This document shows, in pieces, positions 1-11,081 of a stretch of 64,000 bases of DNA. A program made the translations under genes and the position numbers. Within the stretch, counting starts at the first letter, position 1. Every line of letters starts with the position of its first letter. The notes beneath the pieces are model-generated. The model searched no databases and was not told the origin of the DNA. It was given only the letters and a program-made list of their open reading frames with translations. The DNA comes from Scalesia atractyloides (Eukaryota; Streptophyta; Magnoliopsida; Asterales; Asteraceae): assembly GCA_947069175.1 (NCBI GenBank), contig CAMTDV010000013.1, positions 30,879,857-30,943,856 of the forward strand. The letters run 5' to 3'.

Positions 1-321
1 AATAAGTATCGGATCTCCAGGTAACGACACGCTTACAGAGGCATATACTTGCTACACCACTTACCACACACATAAGCTCTTGTTTATGTTAGCAATTACT
101 CGTTTTCATACCAAAGATACTTATTCTCACGCCGGAGTGTGGTCATGGAGAAAACCACCCTTTCCCCATGGCGAGACTAACGGCGCTGCTAGTTTTGCAG
201 ATCAACCGGAGTGAGCTTGCAAACACAAAGGTGAAGTGAGAGGTTAACCATTTATGCAGAAACACCCAGGTTGTGCCTTATATATCCCCGGATATCCCTA
301 GGTTCAACCAGTGCTTCGTCA
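1..321 (+). repeat. 5' LTR (3' part) of Tat-lineage gypsy element D
   Basis: The window opens inside an LTR. Positions 1-321 match positions 29261-29581 over the same length with few differences, and both end in GTGCTTCGTCA. In the right-hand copy the matching start lies just after a GGCTATAAAT TATA box, so this is the R/U5 part of the LTR. A primer-binding site follows at once. The rest of this LTR and its left target site lie outside the window. Confidence 0.85.
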
Positions 322-322
322 T

Positions 323-334
323 TGGCGCCATCCG
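323..334 (+). other. Primer-binding site of element D
   Basis: TGGCGCCATCCG begins one base after the LTR end. The TGGCGCC core is the usual start of primer-binding sites in the Athila/Tat branch of plant Ty3/gypsy elements, so this fixes both the LTR boundary and the element's plus orientation. Confidence 0.7.
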
Positions 335-400
335 CTATATTCTCACTAGTTCGAGTTTAAGACCTTCCTTTTTTTCACCTTTTCTAAGCCTCATCTCCTG

Positions 401-2060
401 ATGGCCGATTTTCCAACCCCGCGAGGCTCTCGACGCGAAGGCAAGAACCCGGTTCAAACCTATCGTGCTGACGGGAAAGTGAGGGAAGATTCCTCTGAGG
501 ATACCTGTGACCAACACGGCTCTGGCCGAATAAACATCTTGGTCACTCCCGGAGCCCAGCTAGAGACTCCCATTGTTCCGATCATGTCGGTCTTACCCCC
601 GGGTGAGACACCGATGTCATGGTTCATAAAGTCTTAGACGGCCTTGAATGTCGTCTATGCGCAACTCTGTTCGCAAACAAATACCCATGCTGCCCCTGTG
701 CAACCCGCTGTCCAATTACACGGTTCCCCTAGAATTTTGAGTTGCGACTCACCGGCGGGGGCGAGCGTACCATATAGTATCCACCCACAGGAGACAGAAT
801 ACACACAACCTCCGCCTAAGCCAGAGTCTCGCTCTCTCAGACAAGCATTTGTCCACTCACGGCTGGGCCCGCGTCCTCAAGGGGAGCGGTACACCCAGCG
901 TGAGGAAGACAAAACTTACGGTGAAGGTGATAGCGCAAGTGTCTTTCACCGGATACCCAAAAATCATGCGGCATACATATCCGCTCCACGCGGCGGTTAC
1001 AACCGGAGGCTGAGCATGATTACAACTTGATTTACCGACCGGCAGACGCAGTCGAACACTCCAAGTTCATCATGGAGATAGCTTTCGCACTCTAGGAGCG
1101 TGCAAAGCTGCCCTCTAACATCAGAAAATACAATGGGTTGACTGACCTGGATGATCACCTGCGTCTCTTCACTGGTGCAGGGCTAATCGGAGGATGGACA
1201 CTACCAATGTGGTGTCACCTATTTGTTCAAACCCTCACAGGTGCTGCACGCCTGTGGTTTGATAACCTGCCTACGGGAAAACTCGCGTCCTGGAAAGACT
1301 TAAAGGACAAGTTCCTGGCGTATTTCAGCCAGCAAAGGCGTTATGTCAAAGATTCTTCTGACGTAATGAATATCTGGCGACGGGATGATGAAAGCCTCGA
1401 AGACTTCATCACCCGCTACAACAAAGAGGTGCTGGAGATAGGGGATGTGCATGAAGACCTTATTTGTGTACAGTTTAAATATGTCGTACACTTTGACGAG
1501 ATGATCAAAGTCTTGTCAGGGACTACATGTCTCCCAAGAGCTGGGAGAAACTTATGGTCGCGGCAAAGGTCTATGCGCAAACAGAGCGCAACCTCAACAA
1601 TAGTAGGCCTCCCCTACCTCACCATCGTCCCCAAGACTTGAGCAGGAGTTTTGGGAAAAAGAATAAGGGGTGGAGAGACCACAGCCAGCACCTTCCCCAT
1701 ACACTGGTCGATGCCCGCGCGACCATTAACAAGCTCACCACTCAGCAGGAAATAAAACAAGATAATAGTGATCGCCAGTGGACCCCACTGACGAAGATAC
1801 CGGCGGAGGTCCTCAGCACAGAAGACCATCAATTCAAACAACCACCGTCGATGCGCAACAAGAAGGGTCAAAACCCCAACCTCTTTTGTGATTATCACAA
1901 AGACACGGGGTACACAACCGACAATTGCATCTCCCTATGCATGGAGATTGAGAAGGCACTCGAGAGTGGGAAGCTCACCCACTTATTACAAAACATGCAT
2001 AAGGAGGTGCGCCAGATTACTCGAGGCGGCGAGGGCCCAAGTAACAAAACAATGAACGTT
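401..2060 (+). pseudogene. Broken gag of Tat-lineage element D
   Basis: The reading starts at ATG 401 but meets a stop at 635-637, reopens at about 644-1030 and again at about 1050-1640, then shifts frame and runs on to about 2060. The core at about 1130-1500 is a retrotransposon gag domain, with recognisable pieces such as LTGAARLWFDNLP, WKDLKDKFLAYF and LEDFITRYNKEV. A C-terminal part near 1880-1960 has the CDYHKDTGYTTDNC motif that Tat gags carry in place of a plain zinc knuckle. The family's gag is a single open frame, so at least three lesions (two stops and one shift) make this copy non-coding. Its role would be the capsid of the virus-like particle. The lineage call rests on the gag and primer-site pattern. 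Confidence 0.8.
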
Positions 2061-2159
2061 GTTCTTATGATTCAAGGTGGTCCTTCGCGCAAGCGCAACC
2101 ACCAAAAGAGCTGCACGTCTCACTGGCTAGGGCAGCAGGTCATCTTCCCCGTCGTCCCC

Positions 2160-2493
2160 GGGGGTCCACAAGAAGACCGACCGGTGGTAATAACCGGTAT
2201 TTTCGGTCACTACCGCACCAACTACATGTTCATAGACCCTGGGAGCTCTATGGACTTTATATACGAACAGTGCTTCCAGCAGCTCGACCTGAGGACAAAG
2301 CACGCCATGGAGCCAGTGGATTTCCCACTCACTGATTTCTGCAATGAGGTTGTTTTTCCTTTGGGACAGATATTGTTTCCGATTACTCTCTCTGATGGGC
2401 GCCACACTCGCACCGTCCAAGTCAATTTCATGGTCATGCCCGCAACCTCACGCCACGACGTATTATTAGGACAGCAACGCACAGCGAGACTTT
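2160..2493 (+). pseudogene. Retropepsin-like protease region of element D
   Basis: This continues the frame that ends gag. The segment runs from DRPVVITGIFGHYR to RHDVLLGQQ, the layout of a plant Ty3/gypsy aspartic protease. The catalytic triplet, normally D-T/S-G, reads D-P-G in IDPGSSMDFIY, so the active site is altered. The frame ends at a stop near 2493, and the linker to reverse transcriptase is shifted. The protease would cleave the gag-pol polyprotein. This copy is almost certainly inactive. Confidence 0.75.
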
Positions 2494-2659
2494 AGGAGGA
2501 TTACTTCCATCCCTCACGCCGCTTGCGGTTTCCCCACAGAAACCAGAGTGGCTATCATGTATTCGAGGAAGGAAATCATGTCGATGGACGAGGAGCCACC
2601 AATAAAGCAATCCAAGCCATCTTCCGACGGTGAGCCAGAAAAGTGGGTACTTAACAACA

Positions 2660-3960
2660 AGTACCCGGAACAACCCTGCTCTTGGGACCCGCCATGAACC
2701 CCGTAGTCAAGGTGCGATTGAAACAGTTGTTGTTCCGAAACTCTGACATTTTTGCATAGTCACCAGCGGACATGACAGTGGTGCCAAGGGAAATCGTTGA
2801 GCATGCACTGCACACTTTCCCTTCAGTATAGCCTATCGTTCAAAAGAAGCGCAGCTTTGGGCCCGAAAAGACCCATGCTTTGAACGAGCAAGTTGCGGAA
2901 CTTCTCCAAGCAGGAATCATCCGAGAAGTGCCTTATCAGACATGGGTAGCCACCCATTCATGGTCCAAAAGTCCAACGGCAGTTGACGCATGTGTGTCGA
3001 TTTCAAAGACCTCAACAAGGCATGTCCCAAGGACTGTTACGCGTTGCCGGAAATTGACAAAAAGGTGGATTCTCTTGCTTCATTCCGATGGAAATTTTTC
3101 CTTGATTGCTACAAGGGCTACCACCAGATCCAAATGAAGAAAGAAGACGAATACAAGACCGCTTTCTGAACGGACAAGGGCATCTATTGCTACACAAAAA
3201 TGCCCTTCGGACTGCGCAATGCGGGAGCCACCTACCAACGCTTAATGGACCATGTCTTTGGGGATGACATTGTTGAAACCGTGGAAGTATACATTGATGA
3301 CTTAGTCATCATGAGTTCGGATGAGGAGAAGATGTTGGCAAACATCCAGAGAACGTTTGCCTCCTTGCGCAAGGCAAACTTGAAGCTGAACCCCAGCAAG
3401 TGCTTTTTTGGAATGGAGGAAGGCAAATTTCTGGGATTCATCATCACGCGCGATGGCTTTAAAGTCAACCCAAATAAAGTGAAAGCAATTCAGCGTATGC
3501 CATCACCCTCAACTATAAAAGAAATGCAACAGTTGGCAAGGCGGCTGGCTGCACTGAATAGGTTCTTGGCTAACCACGCGATGAAGTCCTTCCCATTCAT
3601 CAGCACTCTGCGGAATTGTGTGAAGAAGAACAAGTTTCAATGGACTCCAGACGCGGAGAAGGCCTTCACCCAAATGAAGGAATGATTGATTCAGCTACCA
3701 ACGCTCACCGCGCCACAAAAGAAGGAGCCACTGATACTCTGCCATTCCGCATCAGATGTCGCTCTGGGAGCAGTCCTGCTAGTAGAGGGCACAGGAGTTC
3801 AAACTCCGATCTACTATGTCAGCAAAATGCTCACTAACCCAGAGACCCAATATCCCATGATGGAAAAACTAGCTCTAACTTTAGTCCACGCATCCCGGAA
3901 GTTGCGCCGATACTTTTCAGGCCAGGAAATAATAGTTCTCTCGAACTACCATGTAGGCTC
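2660..3960 (+). pseudogene. Reverse transcriptase and partial RNase H of element D
   Basis: The N-terminal part (about 2690-3180) is recognisable but interrupted by stops near 2757 and 2830 and by frameshifts. The best segment is 3200-3685, with MPFGLRNAGATYQRLMD, the catalytic YIDDLVIMS box and KCFFGMEEGKFLGFI. It stops at 3683-3685 and resumes at 3686 with an RNase H start (LCHSASDVALGAVLLVE, then SKMLTNPETQYPMMEKLAL). Homology ends near 3960, in the middle of RNase H. No integrase follows, so several kilobases of pol have been lost between here and the antisense ORF. Converting the RNA copy to DNA would be its role, but the gene is dead. Confidence 0.85.
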
Positions 3961-4106
3961 ATCCGGCTTCAACGGAACCTTCTCCATCTGCCCTTCCTTC
4001 CTCTGGAAGGCGGCCAAGAACAGCGGGGCTCCTGCAAGTAAAACACACGCATGATTAGCGAATACACAACTCCAAATCAATCAAGAAACAAGGGAACAAG
4101 GAATAC

Positions 4107-4614
4107 TTACTGCGATCGCCCACAAAATATACTGGTCGGGACCGGCGCTCGGGTCCCCACACTAGGCTCATGCCCGCAGCCACCAGTACTCTTTCTGGCA
4201 ACTGGATCGTCGGAATCTCCTTCAAATCGCCATAACCAAGCGTCAAGCACTGGTATGGGAAGGGTCTCCGCCGAAATCTCCTCTGGCCCCCGGAACGCCA
4301 TTGGAGTCGGTATCATACCAGCCTTAACAAAAAAGAAGTTTGCCTTCCAATCGTGGAAGGACTTGGGGGAGAGAGCAAAATCTTCCGTGCCTACGCATAG
4401 AGCTGGAAAGAATAGAACCCCATTGCACAATGGAGTTGATAAAAAATACGAAACCGGTCGACGATGGGAATAGACCCAGTCGACCGGCAGAGGAACTCAA
4501 AGTGACGGATTCATCGAATAACTTCCGGCTCAACTTGCAAGCCGGCTGAGGAGGAGGAGCAGCGCCACCAGCGGTGGCCTCAGGCTCTCTGGCCGCCATA
4601 AAAAGAAGAAACAA
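4107..4614 (-). pseudogene. Antisense additional ORF of the Tat element (Transposase_28 / 'gypsy-type' domain-like)
   Basis: This lies on the strand opposite to gag-pol, between the deleted pol and the 3' LTR. An ATG at about 4599 opens an alanine/proline-rich start (MAAREPEATAGGAAPP), followed after a frame change by SFHDWKANFFFVKAG and MIPTPMAFRGPEEIS. This resembles the plant 'putative gypsy-type transposon' domain (Transposase_28), which normally reads W-K-x-R-F-F-F-V. Some Tat-lineage elements are known to carry such an antisense ORF between pol and the 3' LTR, which fits the position here. At least one frameshift near 4400 and a truncated C-terminus make this copy broken. The function of these ORFs is not settled. 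An alternative is an unrelated host gene fragment, but a TATA box sits at the right distance upstream. Confidence 0.55.
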
Positions 4615-5154
4615 GACAAGAAACTTCTGAAAAAAATTTTGGAAAAAAATTTAGAAGAACTCAACAATGCAAGAAGAAGAGAAAATTTTTGAACAATTTG
4701 TGAAGGAATGAAGAAACCCTACCGGAGCACCTCTATTTATAGTGCTCACATTTAATGCGCTCGGAGAACGTGTCTAACATATGGGAATGGCGACCAATCA
4801 CAGCAAGACGCGTGGCGACTGAGTGGGGAGTGAAGGTTAACGTGCGCGCATGGCCAACACGCTTTCTGCCAATTCATTAAAAGAATGGCAGATGAAGCGG
4901 CTGAGTGCACCCCACAACTATCAGACGTCCTTTCAAATCCCACTTTTTCTCACCAAACCACCTGCAGACGTTAGAAGATCAGATTTTCAAATTCCAAGAG
5001 TGAAGACAAAACGTTTCCTTCACACAAATGTTTCCTCCCAACACTTAGAAAACTTTCTGCCACCAAATAAACGGCGCAAGCATCAACTCTTCTAGTCCAG
5101 CACTCCTCCCAACTTACAACATGCGCATAGGAGCAGCACTGGGCTGGGGGGACT
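4615..5154. other. Leader/promoter side of the antisense ORF and 3' non-coding part of element D
   Basis: No coding match is seen on either strand. On the minus strand a TATA box (4733-4742) is followed by a pyrimidine-rich leader that runs into the antisense ORF. Toward the right end the plus strand carries a polypurine tract, GGGCTGGGGGGACT, ending at about 5154 just before the probable 3' LTR. Confidence 0.5.
4733..4742 (-). promoter_or_regulatory. Antisense TATA box for the additional ORF
   Basis: The minus strand reads CTATAAATAG, a full plant TATA box, about 135 bases upstream of the antisense ATG. The transcript would start near 4705 and read toward element D's own pol. This suggests the antisense ORF had an independent promoter. 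It is an inference from sequence only. Confidence 0.5.
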
Positions 5155-5524
5155 TGAGGAGGTATGGTCCCGCACTACCATATCCTTGACCCAAATATCA
5201 CAAAAATAACCATGCGCGCAACATGCAATGGTACGCCTTCTTTGGAGTCAATAGGTCACACAGTGAGCCTTGCGCACTTAGCGCAGCGGTGAATTAGACC
5301 AATTTCCATAAGTCACACAACGAGCCTTGTGTACTCGCCACAACGGCAAGTTAGACTCATGCGCGCAGGTACTAGACCCTTCGCACAACAACATTCCTCT
5401 AAGATGCGAATCCAAAAACCTTGTAAGGACAAGACACACATGAGAAGCGCCTCATAGTCTTAGGACAAAAGGATGCACCCCTGACACCCTGCCTTGGATC
5501 AAAAAACTTGACAGCCTCGCAGAA
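5155..5524 (+). repeat. 3' LTR of element D, left part (interrupted)
   Basis: The segment starts TGAGGAGG directly after a polypurine tract and continues after the chromovirus insertion at 28881-29581, giving an LTR of about 1.07 kb that ends CTTCGTCA. It holds short GC-rich repeats around AGTCACACA and GAGCCTTG. The left boundary is inferred from the tract plus TG. If it is wrong, the LTR would instead begin near 28900. Confidence 0.5.
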
Positions 5525-5589
5525 TGTAGCACCCTGTAAAATCGTGTCCAATAGTATAGTGACACGTGTTGTATTTTAAATATAGTATG

Positions 5590-5800
5590 TTAAAGACCAA
5601 GAAGGACTACAGGCGTCAACATGCTCAAACTGAGCCTCTGAGTGACGGTTGATGTCAACATGCATAAATAACATCCTCTGGGTGACTGATATGTCAAAAT
5701 GCTTGAGATTTAGCCTCTGAGTGACTGATATGTCAACATGCCCAGCCTCTGAGTGACATCAGAGTCAACATGCTTATAATAAGTCTCTGAGTGATCCTTT
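5590..5800 (+). repeat. Short tandem repeats in the LTR U3 region
   Basis: Units of about 30-45 bases share GTCAACATGC and GCCTCTGAGTGAC and recur at least five times, with spacers that vary in length. The same array is present in the 3' LTR at about 15680-15870. Arrays of this kind upstream of the TATA box often act as enhancer repeats in LTRs; that role is inferred here. Confidence 0.7.
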
Positions 5801-6296
5801 ACGAAGTCCTAACTCTCATACGTGCCAAATGTTGGACGAGAGGGTTCAGTTTTGTAAATATGTGAAAGTTGGATGATGGAGGGATTAAAAGTGTCAACAT
5901 GTTAATTCTTACCTCTGAGTGACCTTTTAACAAACTGAGAGCTCGACAATGTCCGGGCATAATCCCGGATATGCCAAGTATTGGCTACGGGGGGCAAAAA
6001 GTGCCAAAATGGTTTTTTAAAAGGTTTTTAGAAGCTTTTTAAAGTTAAGGGGCTAAAGTGTCAAACTTTGAAACTGGCCAAGGGGCGGTCGCGGGCCGCG
6101 AGAGACCAGACCTAGGTCTCTCACGGGGGCGAGAAAGCCTCTGCTACAGAAAGTTTGTTTGGCAGCCAAGCAAAACTTCACAAAACCATTAATTCGAAAC
6201 CATGGACTTTTAATCAGCTATGCCACATTTTGGGACACTTGTAAGCTCCCTCTTACACCCTTAAACACCTGGCTTCACCTCCTTTGAGCTCTCCAA

Positions 6297-6306
6297 CTAT
6301 AAATAG
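6297..6306 (+). promoter_or_regulatory. LTR TATA box of chromovirus C
   Basis: CTATAAATAG, followed by a pyrimidine-rich stretch, marks the likely U3/R boundary. The same box sits at 26351-26360 in the 3' LTR. Confidence 0.65.
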
Positions 6307-8729
6307 GTGATCAAGTTTACCATTTGAACTTGCACCTTTCTCATTTATTCACTCTTCTCCCTCCTGTGGAAGTTCCTAGCTAAAAGAGCATCCAACATAG
6401 TTCTTTTGCACCCTAGGAATCACTGGTAAGTGTTCCTTCCTTGTGCATTTTCGTTTATAAGCTTTTATAGCCAAAAGTCAAGCGTTTTACGAAAAACGCT
6501 TTGACTTTCAGATAAGACCATTATGGTAATAATTATTAGAACATCTAAGAACATGTTCAGCTCATCAATTTCAGTTCTAGGGTCGGTTCGCAACCGAAAG
6601 TCGCGAAATTTGACTTCTGCTTTGATCTAAAGTTGTTTAAGTGTCAAAACAGGCTTCATAATATATATATACCTACTGTCTAAAGTTTTATTATGATCAT
6701 AATATAATGTAGCATAACCATCTGAGGTTATATTACATGATCATAATCAGAATCTAAGTTTATGCGCAAGTTCCATAATTATGTCATCTTTGACCGAAAT
6801 GCCCTTTTTGCATAAAACAAGGTTTTAATGGTAATGAACTTGAAAATGAATTTTCTACTGATATAATATGATAAATAGGATTATTTGAGATATAAAACCA
6901 AATTATAAACTGAGTTTTCAAACAGGTCCTTAAACTATGTCGATAAATGACGATTTTAGCCCTTGTGGCTCATAAAATAGTTTTAATCAAATATTTTTAA
7001 GGTAAATCATTTACCTACTGATATGTTATATTAAATAACATATTTTAAACATTTTTAATCTGACCTTAACATCAGTTTTCGTAAATATCGCATAAAGACG
7101 TCATTTTACGACATAAGCGCCATTTCGGCGCATAGTATGGTTTTAAACCATTTTATTAACCAAGACTTGATACCTACTGATTTTAAAAGTTATTATAAAC
7201 ATATTTATAGTAGGTACATGTTATAAACTCAGAATCCCTAATAATTTGTAAACTATGTGTAAAATGACCAAAATGCCCCTTCGGTGCATAGTTTGGTCAT
7301 AAAAGGTAAAGTACATATAAATGATATCCTACTGATATTATATCATAAATAAAATACTTTTCCAGAATACTTATGGTAATAAACTTAAAATATGTTCAAG
7401 TTCCTTTTATACGGTATAAAATTACCGAAATGCCCTTATGAAGCATAGTTTCGTTTTAAAACCTTAACGGGCATATAAGTTGATATCCTACTGATATTTT
7501 AACTTATTTAAATATAATGGCATATAGTATTTGTCCATGACTTATCCGGTTACCCAATATCGCTTATAAGCATACGGTTGATTATACGTAACTAGTTTAC
7601 GGAAATTCAACCGAAATGGGTTTAACCTTATCATTTTAATCTCAAAATCCAGAATGTTAAAAGTTTACCCATATTATACAAGTCAAGGTACTTGTAAGGA
7701 TTAAACTACATTCTACCCAATCATCGTTTAAACTAGCGTCATCCGTTTTGAACAAGCACGCTAGTCGGTCTAAGTTTATGACTTAAATAAGACCGTTAGT
7801 ATTTAATTGGTTAGTTTATGCCATAATCCAGACTAGAGACTTGCCGGTAAATGCTATCTGCACTTAGTACTTTTATGTACAGCTGAATTATTAAAATTAA
7901 AGAAGACTAGCTCAGGTAAATACTCTCGACTTATTTCCCCTATATGGGCTTGGGTTACGGTAAATTATTACCGCTTAGTCAGATGGATCAATCGAACGCC
8001 GGTTCGGGGATAGTAAATCCGCATATTCTGTTTTAATTAGTTTGTTTGATAACTTAGACGTCGGGGGTTAACTACCGTGTCCTGGATATCCTCGGCTTAT
8101 TACAATAGAAATGGCCACGACCTTAGCGCGGGTGTAGGCATACACCCGATAGACGCTCAATTATGCATTCCCACAAGGTTGGGAAGAATTGACTCCTTCG
8201 TGAGTCCAAAGTGGTGTGTTCGTTAATTGTGTCTCGGTCTCTGTACCGGCCCCGTATGTATGGACAAACATGTAAATCTGTTAACAAGGTTGGACGGTCA
8301 ATTAACCCAAGTTATAAAAAGATTTTGTGCATACACTTAACATTTTTGAAACGTTTTCAAAATGAATCAGTTGGGTGTATTTACCAGCAAAAGCTGACGC
8401 ATTTTCAAAAGACTAAACTGCGGGTACAATACGAAAATAGGCCGGAGGTGCTCGGTAGTGATAGAGGATCTTGCAAATCCTAAATCATGCCCAAAGTCTG
8501 TTTTGTATTCTTTCCATGTACAATTTATGATCTACCTGTGGATCTTCTATTACAAGCTTGTATACTATTTTGTATTTTCGAACATTAGGTTTGTAATAGT
8601 AATTTTACTCCAAGACTTCCGCTGAGCCGTGTTTAATTGACAATAATGTTATCAACTAACGTCACAATACTCCCCACCCGGTCCCACCGGTGTATGGATT
8701 TCGGGTTGGAAATCCGGGGTGTGGCAGGT

Positions 8730-8741
8730 TGGTTCAGAGCC
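8730..8741 (+). other. Primer-binding site of chromovirus C
   Basis: TGGTTCAGAGCC lies three bases after the LTR end. It matches the initiator-tRNA-Met type site TGGTATCAGAGCC except for one missing base, which may weaken priming. It fixes the LTR end and the plus orientation. Confidence 0.7.
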
Positions 8742-8864
8742 AACGTTTGAGAGAATTAAACACTAGCCTTTTGTGTTAAATCTCAAACTTACACGAGCAT
8801 ATTCCTTAGACTCATTTCTTTATTAAGTTATTAGTATTGTTTTTGAATTATTTTTAACAAGAAA

Positions 8865-9944
8865 ATGCCGCCACGTGTATGAGGACAGAATGGGAGAGGA
8901 AAAGGTCCAATAAGGGGAGAACCATCGGGGCACATTCACCCTCAACCGCACAACTCAGATGCCTACCAAGAATCAGGAGATTCGTCTCCTTGGCAACCAG
9001 CGAGACGTTCTGTCTCTAATAGACACTCGCCCCCACATTCCCAAAATTCTTACCACTCTCACTACTCCTATCATTCACACCATACTCACCATTCTCACTA
9101 TTCCCATTCACACTCTTACCATGAAGAATTTAACCCTAACCATTACTTTCACACGCCTCCAGCCGATCAAAATCAGTTGGACCAACCAAACCCTATGGAC
9201 GAGGACTCTGACCCAGAGATTCCACCGTCGGGATCGAACGCGCATCCCATAGAAATTTCTAGTGATTCGAACTCCTATGCCAGATCACCCTACCAAGGTC
9301 CTAATGAGTGGGACCAATATTGGAACCAATTCACCTGCTCCACACACCTTCCCATCACTCTCAACCACCTCCTGTTCAAGAAGATGTCCACATGGAACCG
9401 GTGGACCTACCTCAACCACCACCTGAACCACCAAGGAGAAAGCGTGGAGCACGTATGTCGGCGCATGCCGGACAAAGGTCAGGATTGTTGCCACCTTTGC
9501 CCAATTCCTACCCTATAATTCAAGAGCACCCACAAATGGGTGGACCCTCTAATGTTTCACCCATAGTGGATCCAACACCAACACCTGCTGTTCAACCACC
9601 ATCGGGTTATACTAACCCAATCCCTACATATCCAGACACGTCTGGATATGATCCCGTCTACACCGGTAGACTATCAAGCATGGTCACAAGACCCCTATAT
9701 GCAAGCTGTTATGCACAATGCACTTTACCCGTCTCCTTTCCCACCTACTTATCCACCGACTGGATATCCAACTTATGGGTACCAGTTTCCGGTTATGCCA
9801 CAACCTCCGCCACCACTTGAGGCGACTAATGAGGCCTTAGAAAGAATGAAAGAAATGCAGTAGCAGGCAGAGAAAATGGAGAAGAAGACAAACAAGTTCT
9901 TCAAGAAACTCTCCAAGTTGGTCAAGGGAAAGAAGGACGAGTGA
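8865..9944 (+). pseudogene. Extra 5' ORF of chromovirus C, proline/histidine/serine-rich, function unknown
   Basis: The ATG at 8865 opens MPPRV, then a stop (TGA at 8880-8882). After that the reading continues through at least two frame changes (near 9320 and 9650) to a stop at 9942-9944. The N-terminal third is rich in Ser, His and Tyr (repeats like SYHSHYSYHSHHTHH). Then comes an acidic patch (MDEDSDPEIPPSG), a proline/tyrosine-rich middle and a basic tail (NKFFKKLSKLVKGKK). It has no retroviral domain, and the true gag begins about 1.1 kb later. I recall similar MPPR-starting proteins in Asteraceae repeats, so it may be a family-specific accessory ORF. Its function is unknown. It could also be a captured host fragment, though none is recognised. 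Confidence 0.55.
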
Positions 9945-11081
9945 AGTCTCTTCTAATTATATGTAGTCCCTGCGAGGACATTATTATTTCATTAGTCCAT
10001 GTGTGGACATTTTTATTTCTTTAAAGTCCTTGCATAGACAGTTTATTTCAATTTCTAGTATTGTAATTTCTATTGAAAATTTAATGAAGTATTTTGGAAT
10101 TATGTATTCATCCGCTTGAAAACGAACGTCTAGATTTTACTCGAAATTTATGTTCTGCTATATAATTCCAAAAGACCTTAATAGATTTGATTATGCCAAG
10201 TGGCGTAGACCACATATTGGCCAAGAAATGATAGTTAATTACGAAGGGGTCTTCTATCAGGATAGTTAAGGGAAGTTATCCTTCTATCCAGAGCTAAGGG
10301 ACTAGGTCCAAACCTCCAAGGCCGTTAAGGTCGAAGGTGACCGGGACCATTAATCAATCATTAAGGTACTCCTATGTAACATTAAAGAAATGTTCAGACT
10401 CCTGTTAATGTGGCTTGATGAACCACACTAGCCGTCAGGCCAATGTGCCAGGCTGATATGCCATATACATTTGATATGATGTAGGCCAATGCGCCCAATT
10501 TATGTCCAATGGGACAGACTGATATGCCATATACATTTGATATGATGTAGGCCAATGTGCCCAATTTATGTCCAACGGGACAGGCTGATATACCATGTAC
10601 ATCTGATATGATGTAGGCCAATGTGCCCAATTTATGTCCAAAGGGACAGGCGGATATGCCATATGTATTATGTCCTAAGTGACAGGCTGATTTGCCAAAT
10701 ATATTTAATATATATATATATATATAATATTACCGGCCAATGTGCCCAATTATTATGTCCATTAGGGACAAGCCTATGAGCTATATAATTGTCAATTATG
10801 ACAATGACAGTTGTGACATTGCGATCCATGTCCAGTAATATATGGACTACGTCCAAATTGTAATTTGCCTATGATTGTCCTATTAAGACCTAGGCCAAAT
10901 ATAGTTATGTTAAGCCTAAGAGTTGTGATGTTATTCACACTAGTATAGGCAATGGATTGTTATATCCAATGTTGAAAGCCGATATGGTTGATATACCATG
11001 GCTAAATGAAGTTTTATTGGTATATAGAACCCAAGACTTAAAGATGGCTAACTCAAAAGAACCCAAAGTAGCCACCGGAAT
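9945..11081 (+). other. Non-coding spacer between extra ORF and gag of chromovirus C
   Basis: No domain is seen. The first part is AT-rich with three loose repeats of TAGTCC-TGTGTGGACATT (9960-10045). The middle is occupied by the 66-bp tandem array at 10438-10770. The last 300 bases show scattered stops. Confidence 0.6.
10438..10770 (+). repeat. 66-bp tandem repeat inside chromovirus C
   Basis: Each unit contains AGGCCAATGTGCCCAATTTA, then TGTCCAAGGGACAGGCTGATA, then GATATGATGT. A first shortened unit, two near-perfect 66-bp units (from about 10483 and 10549) and a degenerating tail (from 10615) are seen. A (TA)n stretch lies at about 10707-10730. The array lies between the extra ORF and gag. 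Apparent ORFs on its minus strand are products of the repeat only. Confidence 0.85.

Larger units (their letters stand above)
5525..8726 (+). repeat. 5' LTR of chromovirus C
   Basis: It begins TGTAGCACCCTG and ends GGGGTGTGGCA. It is collinear with the 3' LTR at 15594-16261 plus 26242-28875. Its left part holds a run of short repeats, then a TATA box, then a long AT-rich stretch with no coding signal. Compared with the 3' LTR it lacks about 215 bases near 6533 and keeps about 105 bases near 8285-8390 that the 3' LTR lacks. Confidence 0.85.

Noticed and set aside
10394..10662. Minus-strand ORFs with repeating GISACPIGHKLGTLAYIIS-like text
   Set aside because: They are translations of the 66-bp tandem repeat in different frames, not proteins.
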